A program made the translations under genes and the position numbers. Source: a virus. From it: a stretch of DNA of 20,340 nt. Shown here piece after piece: positions 7,247 through 15,244 of this stretch. Below the pieces are notes generated by a model. It was given only the letters and a program-made list of their open reading frames with translations, was not told the DNA's origin and did not search any database. The number at the start of each line of letters is the position of its first letter. The first letter of the stretch is position 1. Location: positions 1 through 20,340 of IMG/VR virus record IMGVR_UViG_3300009175_000090; one strand, 5' to 3'.

Positions 7247-7855
7247 ATGCTGATCGTTACATCATATTTCACCGGGGAAATAGCTATTCCAAACGTCAGA
7301 GAAAATGCCAATGCCTTGAATCAGGCAATCGAGCAATATGAAAAAGAAATCCTTATTCAGCTTCTCGGTTACAAACTGTATTCATTGATGGTTGCTGACC
7401 TGGTAAACGGCGAACCACAAAGTCAGATATTCATTGATCTGGTCAATGGTGCTGAATTTACCCATGTGATTCATGGTGAATCGATGCTAATGAAATGGGA
7501 AGGGCTTAAAAATGATGCATGCCAGTCCCTATTGGCCTACTACACGTTTTATCAGTTCGTTCAAAGGGAGGTTACTCATCTTTCCGGCAGCGGGGTTATT
7601 GTAACTCCAACCGGGCAGGGCACAAGGGCCTCATCCATGAATAAACTGTGCAACGCCTGGGAGCGCATGCGGACACTCTATGGCAAGGTTCCACCAACGT
7701 TTAAGCAATTCTTTGCGCATCCGGTGAAAGGGTCCAATCTGCCTTGTGTGTTCAATTATGACCCTTCTGCTTACAACTTTCTGTTTGCCAATAAAGCCAA
7801 CTATCCTGACTGGATCTTCACACCGCAATGGAATACTAATGCCTTCTGTATATGA
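7247..7855 (+). CDS. Probable head-tail connector/adaptor protein
   Basis: 202 aa, no signal peptide. The N-terminal 60 residues are helical, with the IPN-x-x-x-NANALNQAIEQYEKEILIQLLGYKLYSLM pattern spread over residues 15-48; I associate this arrangement with head-tail adaptor-like proteins of Bacteroidota phages. A second helical block follows (WEGLKNDACQSLLAYYTFYQFV, about 83-105), then a Pro/aromatic-rich C-terminus (HPVKGSNLPCVFNYDPSAYNFL). It lies after the capsid group and before the tail tube, where the connector (gp6-like) gene is expected. Family membership is not certain; the call leans on position. It overlaps the next gene by ATGA. Confidence 0.5.
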   Translation: MLIVTSYFTGEIAIPNVRENANALNQAIEQYEKEILIQLLGYKLYSLMVADLVNGEPQSQIFIDLVNGAEFTHVIHGESMLMKWEGLKNDACQSLLAYYTFYQFVQREVTHLSGSGVIVTPTGQGTRASSMNKLCNAWERMRTLYGKVPPTFKQFFAHPVKGSNLPCVFNYDPSAYNFLFANKANYPDWIFTPQWNTNAFCI

Positions 7856-8346
7856 ACACCCAATTCAATGACTTCCCTCAAATCTTCAAGGAGATGGTTG
7901 ACATGGCCAAAAATGAATTTGGCTCTGTCTTCCCTCTGTTTGAGTATGGCACCTATTTTGAGTTAATGCAGAAATGCACCATTCGAGACAATAACCAGGA
8001 GGATAAGTACCCATTGCTTTGGCTAGTTTGGGACCAGAATGAAAATAAAATGAACTGGATCGATCCGTATATCTATACCATTTCTCCCAGAATCTTCATC
8101 TGCGCTTATGCCAAGTTGGATGATTCTACGGAAGACAGGTATGAAAACACGATTAAACCGGTACTATTTCCAATTTTCAATCTGATCGCCGATTGGATCC
8201 AGCATCATCCGAATATTTGCTATCAGGACAATTTCAATTACGACGTGAAGGACCACCCGTTTTGGCTTAATAATGCAGCCGGAAACTTCGACACTCTTTC
8301 GGCTATCGAAATTCAGTTCCAAAATTTAACAATCTATAAAGATTAA
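7852..8346 (+). CDS. Probable tail completion / neck protein
   Basis: 164 aa, starting in a 4-base overlap with the connector gene. The protein is aromatic- and Asp/Asn-rich, alpha/beta, with WLVWDQNENK and a central ISPRIFICAYAKLDDSTEDRYENTI stretch, and ends with SAIEIQFQNLTIYKD. Lying second after the capsid block and directly before the tail tube gene, it fits the slot of the head-closure or tail-terminator protein, which has the same size class in other siphoviruses. I do not recognise specific family motifs. Confidence 0.45.
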   Translation: MNTQFNDFPQIFKEMVDMAKNEFGSVFPLFEYGTYFELMQKCTIRDNNQEDKYPLLWLVWDQNENKMNWIDPYIYTISPRIFICAYAKLDDSTEDRYENTIKPVLFPIFNLIADWIQHHPNICYQDNFNYDVKDHPFWLNNAAGNFDTLSAIEIQFQNLTIYKD

Positions 8347-8350
8347 GAAT

Positions 8351-9244
8351 ATGACTACCTGGAAAAATCAAGGTAACGGTGATGCCAAAAGCTTCCTGAA
8401 GGATGTTAAAGGCTTGATCGTTGTCACCAAGAACACCACTCAGACCGTTGCGGCGGCCAAAACCCTTGCGGGATGGCAGACGATTATCAATCCGGCTACT
8501 ACCGGAGCGATCAAAGCGACTTACATAGACTTCGAAAGAGGGTTTGAATTACAGACACCTAAACCTGAGATGGCTACATCCAATACCGGATTCAAGGAAA
8601 AGACGAAAGACTTTCCCCCTGAATTTACCGGATACGGAAACATGTCCTATGATGATTACAAAACGTGGTTTGCCGCTGATGGTAAGGAATTTGATTTTGT
8701 TCCTGTTATGCAGGACGGGAAGATCCTTGCTCCGACAACTACGGCTGGACTTCAGATCGGATTTTTCGGACGGCTGTTCGTTAATTACGATTTGCCAAAA
8801 GCCGGAGGGGCCGAGAAGCAAAAGGCCCACGAATTCACCATTATGTTTGACGACGTGGATCAGATGAAATCCGCACTCCCACTAAAGACTGATTTCTCTC
8901 GCAGGGAGCTGGCTTCTGTTGTACCGGTTGGTATCAATATCGAAATCGTTACCCCGTATGAAATTACTGGGGGTACTGTTGTCGTAAAAGCTACCAAACG
9001 TGCGACAAGTGAGCCTTACAATGGACTTGGCACAACTGCAAACTGGGAAGTTGTTTCACTCAGTGCTGATACCGGAGGTGCTTGCACCGCTATTTCTGCC
9101 ACTCAGTCTGCTTTGGGTATTTATACCCTGACCTTTCTGAACACTGCAGCCAAAATGACCGGAGCATTCGAGATCCAGGCCAATTCCGTTGCCGCTTCTC
9201 ACATTACCTATCTCTCCAACGTCATTAACGTTGTCACGCCGTGA
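8351..9244 (+). CDS. Probable major tail tube protein with C-terminal Ig-like domain
   Basis: 297 aa. The first ~205 residues are mixed beta structure with FERGFELQTPKPEM and a mid-region GLQIGFFGRLFVNYDLP, consistent with a tail tube subunit. From about residue 205 a Thr/Ala/Ser-rich domain begins (GTVVVKATKRATSEPYNG, ending in NVINVVTP) that looks like the immunoglobulin-like decoration domain often fused to tail tube proteins. The gene stands between the neck genes and the tape measure, four bases after the previous gene, and is followed a short way downstream by a strong terminator, as expected for an abundantly expressed tail gene. No clear conserved motif was recognised, so the call is positional. 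Confidence 0.55.
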   Translation: MTTWKNQGNGDAKSFLKDVKGLIVVTKNTTQTVAAAKTLAGWQTIINPATTGAIKATYIDFERGFELQTPKPEMATSNTGFKEKTKDFPPEFTGYGNMSYDDYKTWFAADGKEFDFVPVMQDGKILAPTTTAGLQIGFFGRLFVNYDLPKAGGAEKQKAHEFTIMFDDVDQMKSALPLKTDFSRRELASVVPVGINIEIVTPYEITGGTVVVKATKRATSEPYNGLGTTANWEVVSLSADTGGACTAISATQSALGIYTLTFLNTAAKMTGAFEIQANSVAASHITYLSNVINVVTP

Positions 9245-9417
9245 AATTTGGCAATATAGATGTAGACGAGACGCTCGATTGGGCTAAATGGGAGTGGGAA
9301 GAGTTTCTTTCCTTCTACGAGATTAGCCTGAAAGAGATCAAGGAGGCTCCGGAAGAGATCGCAAAGATCCTCGGAGTGAAGGTTCCTGAGAAGAAACCCA
9401 AAAAAGCAGAAGCGTAA
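9241..9417 (+). CDS. 58-residue GTG-start acidic protein
   Basis: Opens with GTG in a GTGA overlap with the tail tube stop and runs 58 codons to TAA at 9415-9417. The product has a Trp-rich motif (DWAKWEWEEF, residues 13-22), an acidic helical middle and a lysine-rich tail (KKPKKAEA). Coupling to the tube gene, absence of overlapping alternatives and the compact amphipathic composition support a real gene. It occupies the slot of tail assembly chaperones, but is small for one, and I found no workable frameshift to a longer product. Function unknown. Confidence 0.65.
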   Translation: MKFGNIDVDETLDWAKWEWEEFLSFYEISLKEIKEAPEEIAKILGVKVPEKKPKKAEA

Positions 9418-9425
9418 TTTAAAAT

Positions 9426-9462
9426 AAGGGGGGATTTGTTTGATCATTTCCCCCTCTTTTTT
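9426..9462 (+). terminator. Intrinsic (Rho-independent) terminator inside the tail module
   Basis: GGGGGGA (9428-9434) pairs with TCCCCCT (9449-9455), a seven-pair stem with one G-U closing pair and a 14-base loop, followed by a T run (9457-9462). It lies in the 54-base gap between the 58-residue gene and the cysteine-rich gene. It should end or attenuate transcripts after the tail tube gene, lowering expression of the tape measure and downstream tail-tip genes relative to head and tube genes. Confidence 0.8.
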
Positions 9463-9471
9463 GAAAAGAAG

Positions 9472-9765
9472 ATGGCAAAAGTAAGAGAGAATGAAGAGGG
9501 CGGGTATCATTTCGAATTTAATTGTCCGGGATGTGGATACGTCCATGGATTTTATACCAAACGAGAAGGATGGAATGGCCCAACTTGGCTTTTCAACGGT
9601 AATCTTGAATATCCTACCGTAAGCCCTTCTATTTTGATGACTACGAGTCAGTCAGGAGCTCCATATATCTGCCATTCATTCATTACCTGCGGAATTATCC
9701 AGTTTCTTGGTGACTGTACTCATAAGCTTTCCGGGCAAACAATTGAACTTCCTGAAATCGAATAA
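9472..9765 (+). CDS. Small Cys/His-rich protein (DUF6527-like)
   Basis: 97 aa from ATG at 9472. An in-frame ATG at 9436 would lie inside the terminator hairpin and add an uncharacteristic hydrophobic lead, so 9472 is chosen. Cysteine/histidine sites suggest metal binding: Cys18-x2-Cys21 (NCPGCGYVHG), Cys67-His68 and Cys82-x-His84. The body matches the pattern W-F-N-G-x-x-E-x-P-T-x-x-P-S-I-L, then CHSF...G.IQFLGDCTH.L.GQT..LP, which I recognise as a small phage-encoded family called DUF6527 and sometimes misnamed ammonia monooxygenase. The biochemical role is unknown. Lying right behind a terminator and between tail genes, it may be an accessory (moron-like) gene rather than a tail part. Confidence 0.7.
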   Translation: MAKVRENEEGGYHFEFNCPGCGYVHGFYTKREGWNGPTWLFNGNLEYPTVSPSILMTTSQSGAPYICHSFITCGIIQFLGDCTHKLSGQTIELPEIE

Positions 9766-9767
9766 AG

Positions 9768-10205
9768 ATGACAAGGATCCTGGACATACAAAGAAAGTCA
9801 AACCAGTATTTGAATTCATTCAATGAAAGGGCTATCAATGCCATTGAGTCAAATGGTGACTTGATGGTAAATATGAACAGGCGACAGATGCTTTCCTCCT
9901 TGGATGCCGATGAACGGCCATTGATTAACAAACGAACAGGATCGGCAAGGCTTTCAGCTGCCTATGCAAAAAGAACAGGTAAAAGCACTCCAAATTTATT
10001 CTTAAGAGGGGATTTTCAATTTGCGATGTTCTTTACTATGCCAACTATTAAGGATTACATCATCACTTCTGATAATGATTTGGTTAAATACTTGCCGGTG
10101 AATTATGGGAAGATATTTGGAGTATCTCCGACCAACCAGCCAAAGGTGCAGGAGATCAACAATAAAGCAATTATAGATGACTACTTAAATTCTGTATTCA
10201 GATGA
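9768..10205 (+). CDS. Small tail- or neck-associated protein, function unknown
   Basis: 145 aa, two bases after the previous gene. The helical N-terminus (residues 1-45, NERAINAIESNGDLMVNMNRRQM) is followed by a basic loop (NKRTGSARLSAAYAKRTGKSTPN) and LFLRGDFQFAMFFTM, resembling the 'L.L.G.F...MF' segment of small virion-morphogenesis or minor tail proteins seen in Bacteroidota phages. The closing part contains KYLPVNYGKIFGVSPTNQPKV. It could be a tail-completion protein placed late, or a minor tail protein. It overlaps the next gene by ATGA. Confidence 0.45.
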   Translation: MTRILDIQRKSNQYLNSFNERAINAIESNGDLMVNMNRRQMLSSLDADERPLINKRTGSARLSAAYAKRTGKSTPNLFLRGDFQFAMFFTMPTIKDYIITSDNDLVKYLPVNYGKIFGVSPTNQPKVQEINNKAIIDDYLNSVFR

Positions 10206-10831
10206 TCAAAGCGTTTCATGATATTACCATTTCCGATGTGATCCTACTGGATGCCACAAAATCAGCCAAATCACTGAAAAAGTATTGGTTTGTGCCGTTG
10301 TGGATGATTAGGAAAGTAGAACTTGAAGACCTAACAAAACAGATTTTTGATGCAATTGGAGGCGATACGGTGCAGGATATTTCTTATGACTTTGACAAGT
10401 TATCAGCATATCGAAAATTACAGATTTACGAGGCTCTGCATAAGGCCTTGTTAATTGAAATTAGTTTGAAAAATAGAATCAATGCCTGGAAGTTAATATT
10501 GAATAAAACCTTTTCAGAATCCAAAAATCTTGAAGATGTTATTGCCAAAGTTAAGGAGTATACCGGAATTGAGATCAATAACCCTCGCGACCTTAGAACC
10601 TTTGAGGATTATATCCAACATAGAGCCGACAAGTACAAAGAGATGTTTCCGGAAAAGGAAATTGAAGGAAAAACCGAAGTGAGCCTAACAAAGGTACTTT
10701 ATTCTGTATTCAACTTTTTGGGGGAACCCTTCAAAGAAGATACGCGGCTAATAACCTTCGTTGAGATGAAACAGATGGCAGAGGATAAGATAAGACAATC
10801 AAAACAACAAAGCGATGGCCAATTCGAATGA
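10202..10831 (+). CDS. Protein upstream of tape measure, possible tail assembly chaperone
   Basis: 209 aa, mostly helical, no signal peptide or membrane segment. Notable parts are WFVPLWMIRKVELEDL (about 29-44), a KLQIYEALHKALLIEISLKN helix (about 76-95) and a charged C-terminus (EMKQMAEDKIRQSKQQS). It overlaps the tape measure start by 17 bases in a different frame. Immediately upstream of the tape measure is where tail assembly chaperones sit, and its helical character fits, but no slippery site joining it to another frame is visible, so the assignment is tentative. Confidence 0.4.
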   Translation: MIKAFHDITISDVILLDATKSAKSLKKYWFVPLWMIRKVELEDLTKQIFDAIGGDTVQDISYDFDKLSAYRKLQIYEALHKALLIEISLKNRINAWKLILNKTFSESKNLEDVIAKVKEYTGIEINNPRDLRTFEDYIQHRADKYKEMFPEKEIEGKTEVSLTKVLYSVFNFLGEPFKEDTRLITFVEMKQMAEDKIRQSKQQSDGQFE

Positions 10832-13103
10832 AATAGCTCAGATAGATCAGATAAATAAAGGTCTGACAGATCTTAATGCGACGCTGAATACTACTGCTTC
10901 AAGTTATTTGAAGTTGGTCAAAACGATTGAGGACGGGAACAAGGTCATTAAGAATAGCGCACAGACAACGGAAGAACTGGAACGCGCCAAGAAGAAGACA
11001 GCCGATACAAGCAAGGAGCTAGATGCTCTTGGAAAACAGTTAGCGGCTAGTGAAGCTAAATTAAAACAGACCGAGGATGAAAGGCTAAAAACCATCATTC
11101 AGAACCGCATTGCAACAGAGGAAGCCACCAAAGCAATTAAAGATAAAATCAAATCAGAGGAAGCAGCTGAGGGATCTTTGGTTCGCATGAGACAAGAATT
11201 GTCAAGATTAACGAAAGAGTATGACCAATCAGCCGTCAGGACAAAAGAAGCAGCCAATCAGATAAACAATCTAAGCAAGAAAATTGAAGAGGCTGAAAAA
11301 GCTACCAATAGACACCAGCGAGGAGTAGGAGGGTACAAGGAAGCTATAAAGGATACGGCCAAAGAATTCTTAGGATTCACAGGGGCCGTGGGAATTGCAA
11401 TTGTAGTCGTGGATAAACTTAAAGAGGCTTTTGCAGAAACTGAGGCTGGGGTTAGATTTTTCAAAAGGATAGGAGAGGCTTCAACTACTTTCTTTCAAAA
11501 TATGCTTTCCGGAAATACTCAATTGATGGGTGTAAATGCATTGATTTCAGCTGATGTAGGTAAACGATTGGATGATCTTCGTATTGAAGAACGGCAAGAA
11601 CAAATAAAAGTTGCCGGATTAAATACCGAAGTAAAAATGCTAAGACTAAAAGCGGTCACAACAAAGGACTTGACTGAGCAATTGGCGATATATAAAGAGG
11701 CAGATGCTAAAGAAAATGAATCGATAGCTATCAGAAAAGAACATCTGACAAAAGAAATTGAACTGCTCACCGAGTTGAGCCTTGTTAGACCGAAGGATAC
11801 AAAATTACTCGATGAACTGAGTCAGAAGAAAGTTGAAATAATTACCCTGGAAGGTGATAAAAATCTTCGTATTCAAACCAAGATTGCTGCCGATCAAGAA
11901 AAGATTGAAAAGAAAAAAGAGGATGACGCTAAAGCAGCAACAGAAGCTGAAAAGAAAAGATTTGAATCAAAAGTATTGGCTTTTGAGTTGGTAGGTAAAA
12001 AAGAAGTGGAGACAATCAATGAGAGCCATATTAAAGGTTTGACAAGCGATGCAGAATACAAAGGTCAGTTAGTCGAGCAGGAAATGTCCTTCCTGACACG
12101 TAAGCAGGCACTTTATAAAGCCGATTCAAAAGAGTATGCAGACTTAGAGCTCGCAAAACAGGAACTGACTATCAAGGGTATTGACGATAAAAAGAAAGCC
12201 TATGATGATACAGCTAAATGGCAGAAACAAGCCGATGAAGATGCTTTTGCATCACTTGAAAAGCAATTGCAAGATCAGGAGAGCTTTGCAGAGAAAACCA
12301 AAAAGGAACAAGATCAGATTAATGCTGAAAAGTTAAAGGCAGAAGAAAAACTTGCAGAAAAGAAAAAGGAGTTGAAACAAAAGGAGCATGAACTTGAGCT
12401 TCAACTTGCCAGAACGGCTTTGGATGGAATCTTTAATTTGAATAAACAAAAATTAGATGCTCAACTCTCAGATCTCGAGAAAGAAAAGGAAGCCAAACTA
12501 TCCAATACAAATCTGACTGCGGCTCAGAAAGCCAATATCGAGAAAGAGTATGCTAAAAAAGAAGCAGAGGTCAAGACCAAGCAAGCCCATAATGATAGGC
12601 TTAAAGCCATGTTTGATATTGCCATTAATACGGCTGTCGGAATAGTTAAGGCTTCTCCTAATCTCGTTCTGATGGCATTAACCGCAGCTGTAGGGGCTAT
12701 GCAAGAGGCATTTGTAATAGCTCAACCTATTCCAAAATTCGCCAAAGGAACAAATAGCGCACCAGAACGCGGTTTATTCGGTGAGGCCGGTCGTGAATTA
12801 ATGCTACTCCGTGATAATTCAGTGATGTTAGCCGATAAACCGACCTATTTTGAAGGAGGCAGATTCAAGGGGGCAAAGATTTACAGCAATCCGGAAACAG
12901 AGCGCATGATAGGGATGGCAGACAGACGCATTTCAGGGCAATCAATCAACGATGAAAGGATCCTTGCAGGACTTGAAAAGCTTAACACTACAATTCTGTC
13001 AAAACCTGTTGCTATCTACGATAATGATCATAGGGCTATTGGGCTGGCCACAAGTCGTCATCAGGAAATTTATCTTAACCGTCTAACAAGAAATCAGTCA
13101 TGA
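10815..13103 (+). CDS. Tape measure protein
   Basis: Sets tail length and enters the cell during DNA ejection. 762 aa. Long heptad-rich coiled coil fills residues 10-180 and most of 230-590 (Lys/Glu/Ala-rich). Hydrophobic segments occur at about 184-205 (GAVGIAIVVV) and 598-640 (AINTAVGIVKASPNLVLMALTAAVGAM). The end carries KFAKGTNSAPERGLFGEAGRELMLL (about 641-665), matching the Gly-rich F-x-x-G...G-L-x-G-E-A-G-x-E signature of tape measure C-termini. At roughly 0.15 nm per residue the length predicts a tail near 115 nm, a siphovirus size (inference). No lysozyme or peptidase domain is seen. Confidence 0.9.
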   Translation: MANSNEIAQIDQINKGLTDLNATLNTTASSYLKLVKTIEDGNKVIKNSAQTTEELERAKKKTADTSKELDALGKQLAASEAKLKQTEDERLKTIIQNRIATEEATKAIKDKIKSEEAAEGSLVRMRQELSRLTKEYDQSAVRTKEAANQINNLSKKIEEAEKATNRHQRGVGGYKEAIKDTAKEFLGFTGAVGIAIVVVDKLKEAFAETEAGVRFFKRIGEASTTFFQNMLSGNTQLMGVNALISADVGKRLDDLRIEERQEQIKVAGLNTEVKMLRLKAVTTKDLTEQLAIYKEADAKENESIAIRKEHLTKEIELLTELSLVRPKDTKLLDELSQKKVEIITLEGDKNLRIQTKIAADQEKIEKKKEDDAKAATEAEKKRFESKVLAFELVGKKEVETINESHIKGLTSDAEYKGQLVEQEMSFLTRKQALYKADSKEYADLELAKQELTIKGIDDKKKAYDDTAKWQKQADEDAFASLEKQLQDQESFAEKTKKEQDQINAEKLKAEEKLAEKKKELKQKEHELELQLARTALDGIFNLNKQKLDAQLSDLEKEKEAKLSNTNLTAAQKANIEKEYAKKEAEVKTKQAHNDRLKAMFDIAINTAVGIVKASPNLVLMALTAAVGAMQEAFVIAQPIPKFAKGTNSAPERGLFGEAGRELMLLRDNSVMLADKPTYFEGGRFKGAKIYSNPETERMIGMADRRISGQSINDERILAGLEKLNTTILSKPVAIYDNDHRAIGLATSRHQEIYLNRLTRNQS

Positions 13104-15244
13104 CCTGGCCACAAGATATACAATCGGCAACCCCTGCAAAATATCTGTTCAAATTGATCAGTGCAACGGAAACGATCCTCTGTGATCCGGAGCCGCTTGA
13201 ATGGGCTTCAGGTGAACTTACCATCAAGCGCGATCTTGATGCAGGGGGAGTGTTCTCTTCCTTCCAACTTGACTCCCTGACCTTCGTCGGAAATGGCGCC
13301 GAGATGCTTAGAAAATTATTTGAGGCCTATGAGTTGAACGCCTCCTGCACGCTTGTGATTGGATGGTGGAAAGGATTAATTAGGGACTATGTAGAATTCC
13401 CTGTAAGGTTTGATATCAACTTTGCTTTTTACGAGGTTGTAAATGTCGGAACTGCAGCATTCGGGATTAAGATAAAGGCCATCAATAGCAGCACGCAAAC
13501 CAAATTAGACAATCGTCAGGATGTTGATGTGGATCTGATGAAGCTTACCTCTATCGGAGGAGTAAAGTTTACTGACTATTCACAATTGAAAAAAGAACTG
13601 TATTACGCCGCTACAAACGTCAGTTATAAAGCTGAATTGAATGGAGCAAAGGGAAATTTCGGGCTGAATCATCTCTATCATAAGGTCAGTTATTCTTCTT
13701 TCCCGTTTGAGGTAAAAACAAATGATTTTACAGACGAAATAAAATCTACCGGCTTTATCAATAACACGATATATACGGCAAACGTGCCCTCTTTTTTTAA
13801 GGAGGCGAAGTTTGATCATGACTTGGATATTCATTACGATATAGCCATTAAGGTAACAAATCGGTATGTTGGGTCATTCCCCTGGAGAGTTCAAATCTTG
13901 GAAACTCTTTCCAACGGAGATATCAACACACTTTATGATATCGCCGGATTCGGAGGAACCGTAATGACGTACGGAATTTCGGGGGATATCAGTGTTCATA
14001 TCGCCAAAGGAAACGATCTGAAGTTTGTGATCAGGTCTGAGGGTATTGATTCATCCTACATGGCTTTTTTAGTTTACAATGATATTACAGTTACTGAACA
14101 AGTAGCCAATGCCCCGGCAACGCTAACTGAAGGATTTCCGCTATATGAAGCGCTTGAAAGGACCTGTCAGCATATGCTGGATACGCAATATCCGATTTAT
14201 TCAGAATTCTTTGGCAGAGTAGACGTAGCATATGATCCATTTGGAAATAAGTACGTTTCTGAAAATCAATTTCGGTTTGCGCATATCCAATCGGGCATGA
14301 ACCAACGTGGCATTAGCCTTGACAATCCTGATAGCCCTTTGGCGCTTAACTTTAAAAAGCTATTCGCTGCGATTAAGTCTCTATATAATGTTGGCTATTC
14401 CTTTGAGGTAGTTTCCGGAACTGTACGTGTCAGAATTGAGGAGTATGCGCATTTCTTTCAAAGCCTTGAGGCCTTGAACATCTCAGACAGGCTAAGCAGA
14501 TACGATATTCAGTCTCAGGTCATGCCCGAACTTGTTCCGGTTGATATAAAAAGCGGTTTTGACTCTTTTGAATATCTGACGATAAACGGCAGGGCTGAAC
14601 CCAATACTACCAACCAACGCACAAGTATCATGAACACGGCCACGAAGTTTGAAGCCATCTCTCCGCTTCGCGGGGATACGAAAGGGATAAGCGTGAATCT
14701 ATCAAATCCGGTTGACAATTCGTTGGGGAGCACAGATACCAAGAGTGACAGTGCGATATTCATAGTTAAAACGCAAAGGGATTCAGAACATCAATGGAAA
14801 CCGGAAAAGGGAGAGAATATTTCCATCGTGGGCGATACGAGCCTTTTTAAGAATGATCTATTAAACAGGTATTTCACTCCAACCCGAATGCTCCTACGGC
14901 ATGGTAACAGGCTGAAAGCCGGGATGACGAAGTTCCTTGACGGCGTTCTTACCTTTCAGACGAGTGATAAGAACTGTTCCCTAATCACCTCGGATGACGG
15001 AGGAGTCACCGCGCTTGCAGAAAATGGGGATATCCCGGTATCGTCACTCTCCGACCCGATCTATAAACCGATGAAGCACACTGTAAACTGTGTATTCACA
15101 TTTTCCGATCTGGAGGCCATTCAAGCCAACCCATTTGGATACATCACCTTTTCAGACACTGTAAAAGGATATTTACTCAGTTTGAAGAAGAAAAACAACG
15201 AGGACAAAGCCGAAATTATCATCATTGAAAAATACGAGCCATGA
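13100..15244 (+). CDS. Tail tip / baseplate hub protein
   Basis: 714 aa, starting by ATGA overlap with the tape measure. The N-terminal part (1-150) is beta-rich and begins with PAKYLFKLISATETILCDPEPLEW, resembling a distal-tail-like domain. The middle (about 180-335) looks like a beta-sandwich insertion, possibly carbohydrate-binding (IKVTNRYVGSFPWRVQIL). The C-terminal 250 residues include FTPTRMLLRHG, MTKFLDGVLTFQTSDKN and NPFGYITFSDTVKGYLL, followed by a basic end (SLKKKNNEDKAEIIII). I believe this layout is shared by tail-tip hub proteins of Bacteroidota siphoviruses. Being next after the tape measure, it likely forms the tail tip and contacts the host surface. No enzyme motif was seen. 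Confidence 0.6.
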   Translation: MTWPQDIQSATPAKYLFKLISATETILCDPEPLEWASGELTIKRDLDAGGVFSSFQLDSLTFVGNGAEMLRKLFEAYELNASCTLVIGWWKGLIRDYVEFPVRFDINFAFYEVVNVGTAAFGIKIKAINSSTQTKLDNRQDVDVDLMKLTSIGGVKFTDYSQLKKELYYAATNVSYKAELNGAKGNFGLNHLYHKVSYSSFPFEVKTNDFTDEIKSTGFINNTIYTANVPSFFKEAKFDHDLDIHYDIAIKVTNRYVGSFPWRVQILETLSNGDINTLYDIAGFGGTVMTYGISGDISVHIAKGNDLKFVIRSEGIDSSYMAFLVYNDITVTEQVANAPATLTEGFPLYEALERTCQHMLDTQYPIYSEFFGRVDVAYDPFGNKYVSENQFRFAHIQSGMNQRGISLDNPDSPLALNFKKLFAAIKSLYNVGYSFEVVSGTVRVRIEEYAHFFQSLEALNISDRLSRYDIQSQVMPELVPVDIKSGFDSFEYLTINGRAEPNTTNQRTSIMNTATKFEAISPLRGDTKGISVNLSNPVDNSLGSTDTKSDSAIFIVKTQRDSEHQWKPEKGENISIVGDTSLFKNDLLNRYFTPTRMLLRHGNRLKAGMTKFLDGVLTFQTSDKNCSLITSDDGGVTALAENGDIPVSSLSDPIYKPMKHTVNCVFTFSDLEAIQANPFGYITFSDTVKGYLLSLKKKNNEDKAEIIIIEKYEP

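Noticed and set aside
9395-9425. Programmed frameshift extending the 58-residue gene
   Set aside because: The ...CCC AAA AAA GCA... run is in the wrong phase for a canonical slippery heptamer, and both shifted frames stop within a few codons.
9436-9471. Upstream in-frame ATG for the Cys/His-rich gene
   Set aside because: It lies inside the terminator hairpin and adds an uncharacteristic hydrophobic lead; the ATG at 9472 begins exactly where the family-like pattern begins.
10178-10205. Frameshift joining the 145-aa and 209-aa proteins
   Set aside because: The second gene lies in the -1 frame, but that frame has a stop at 10178-10180 and no slippery site exists between there and the first gene's stop.
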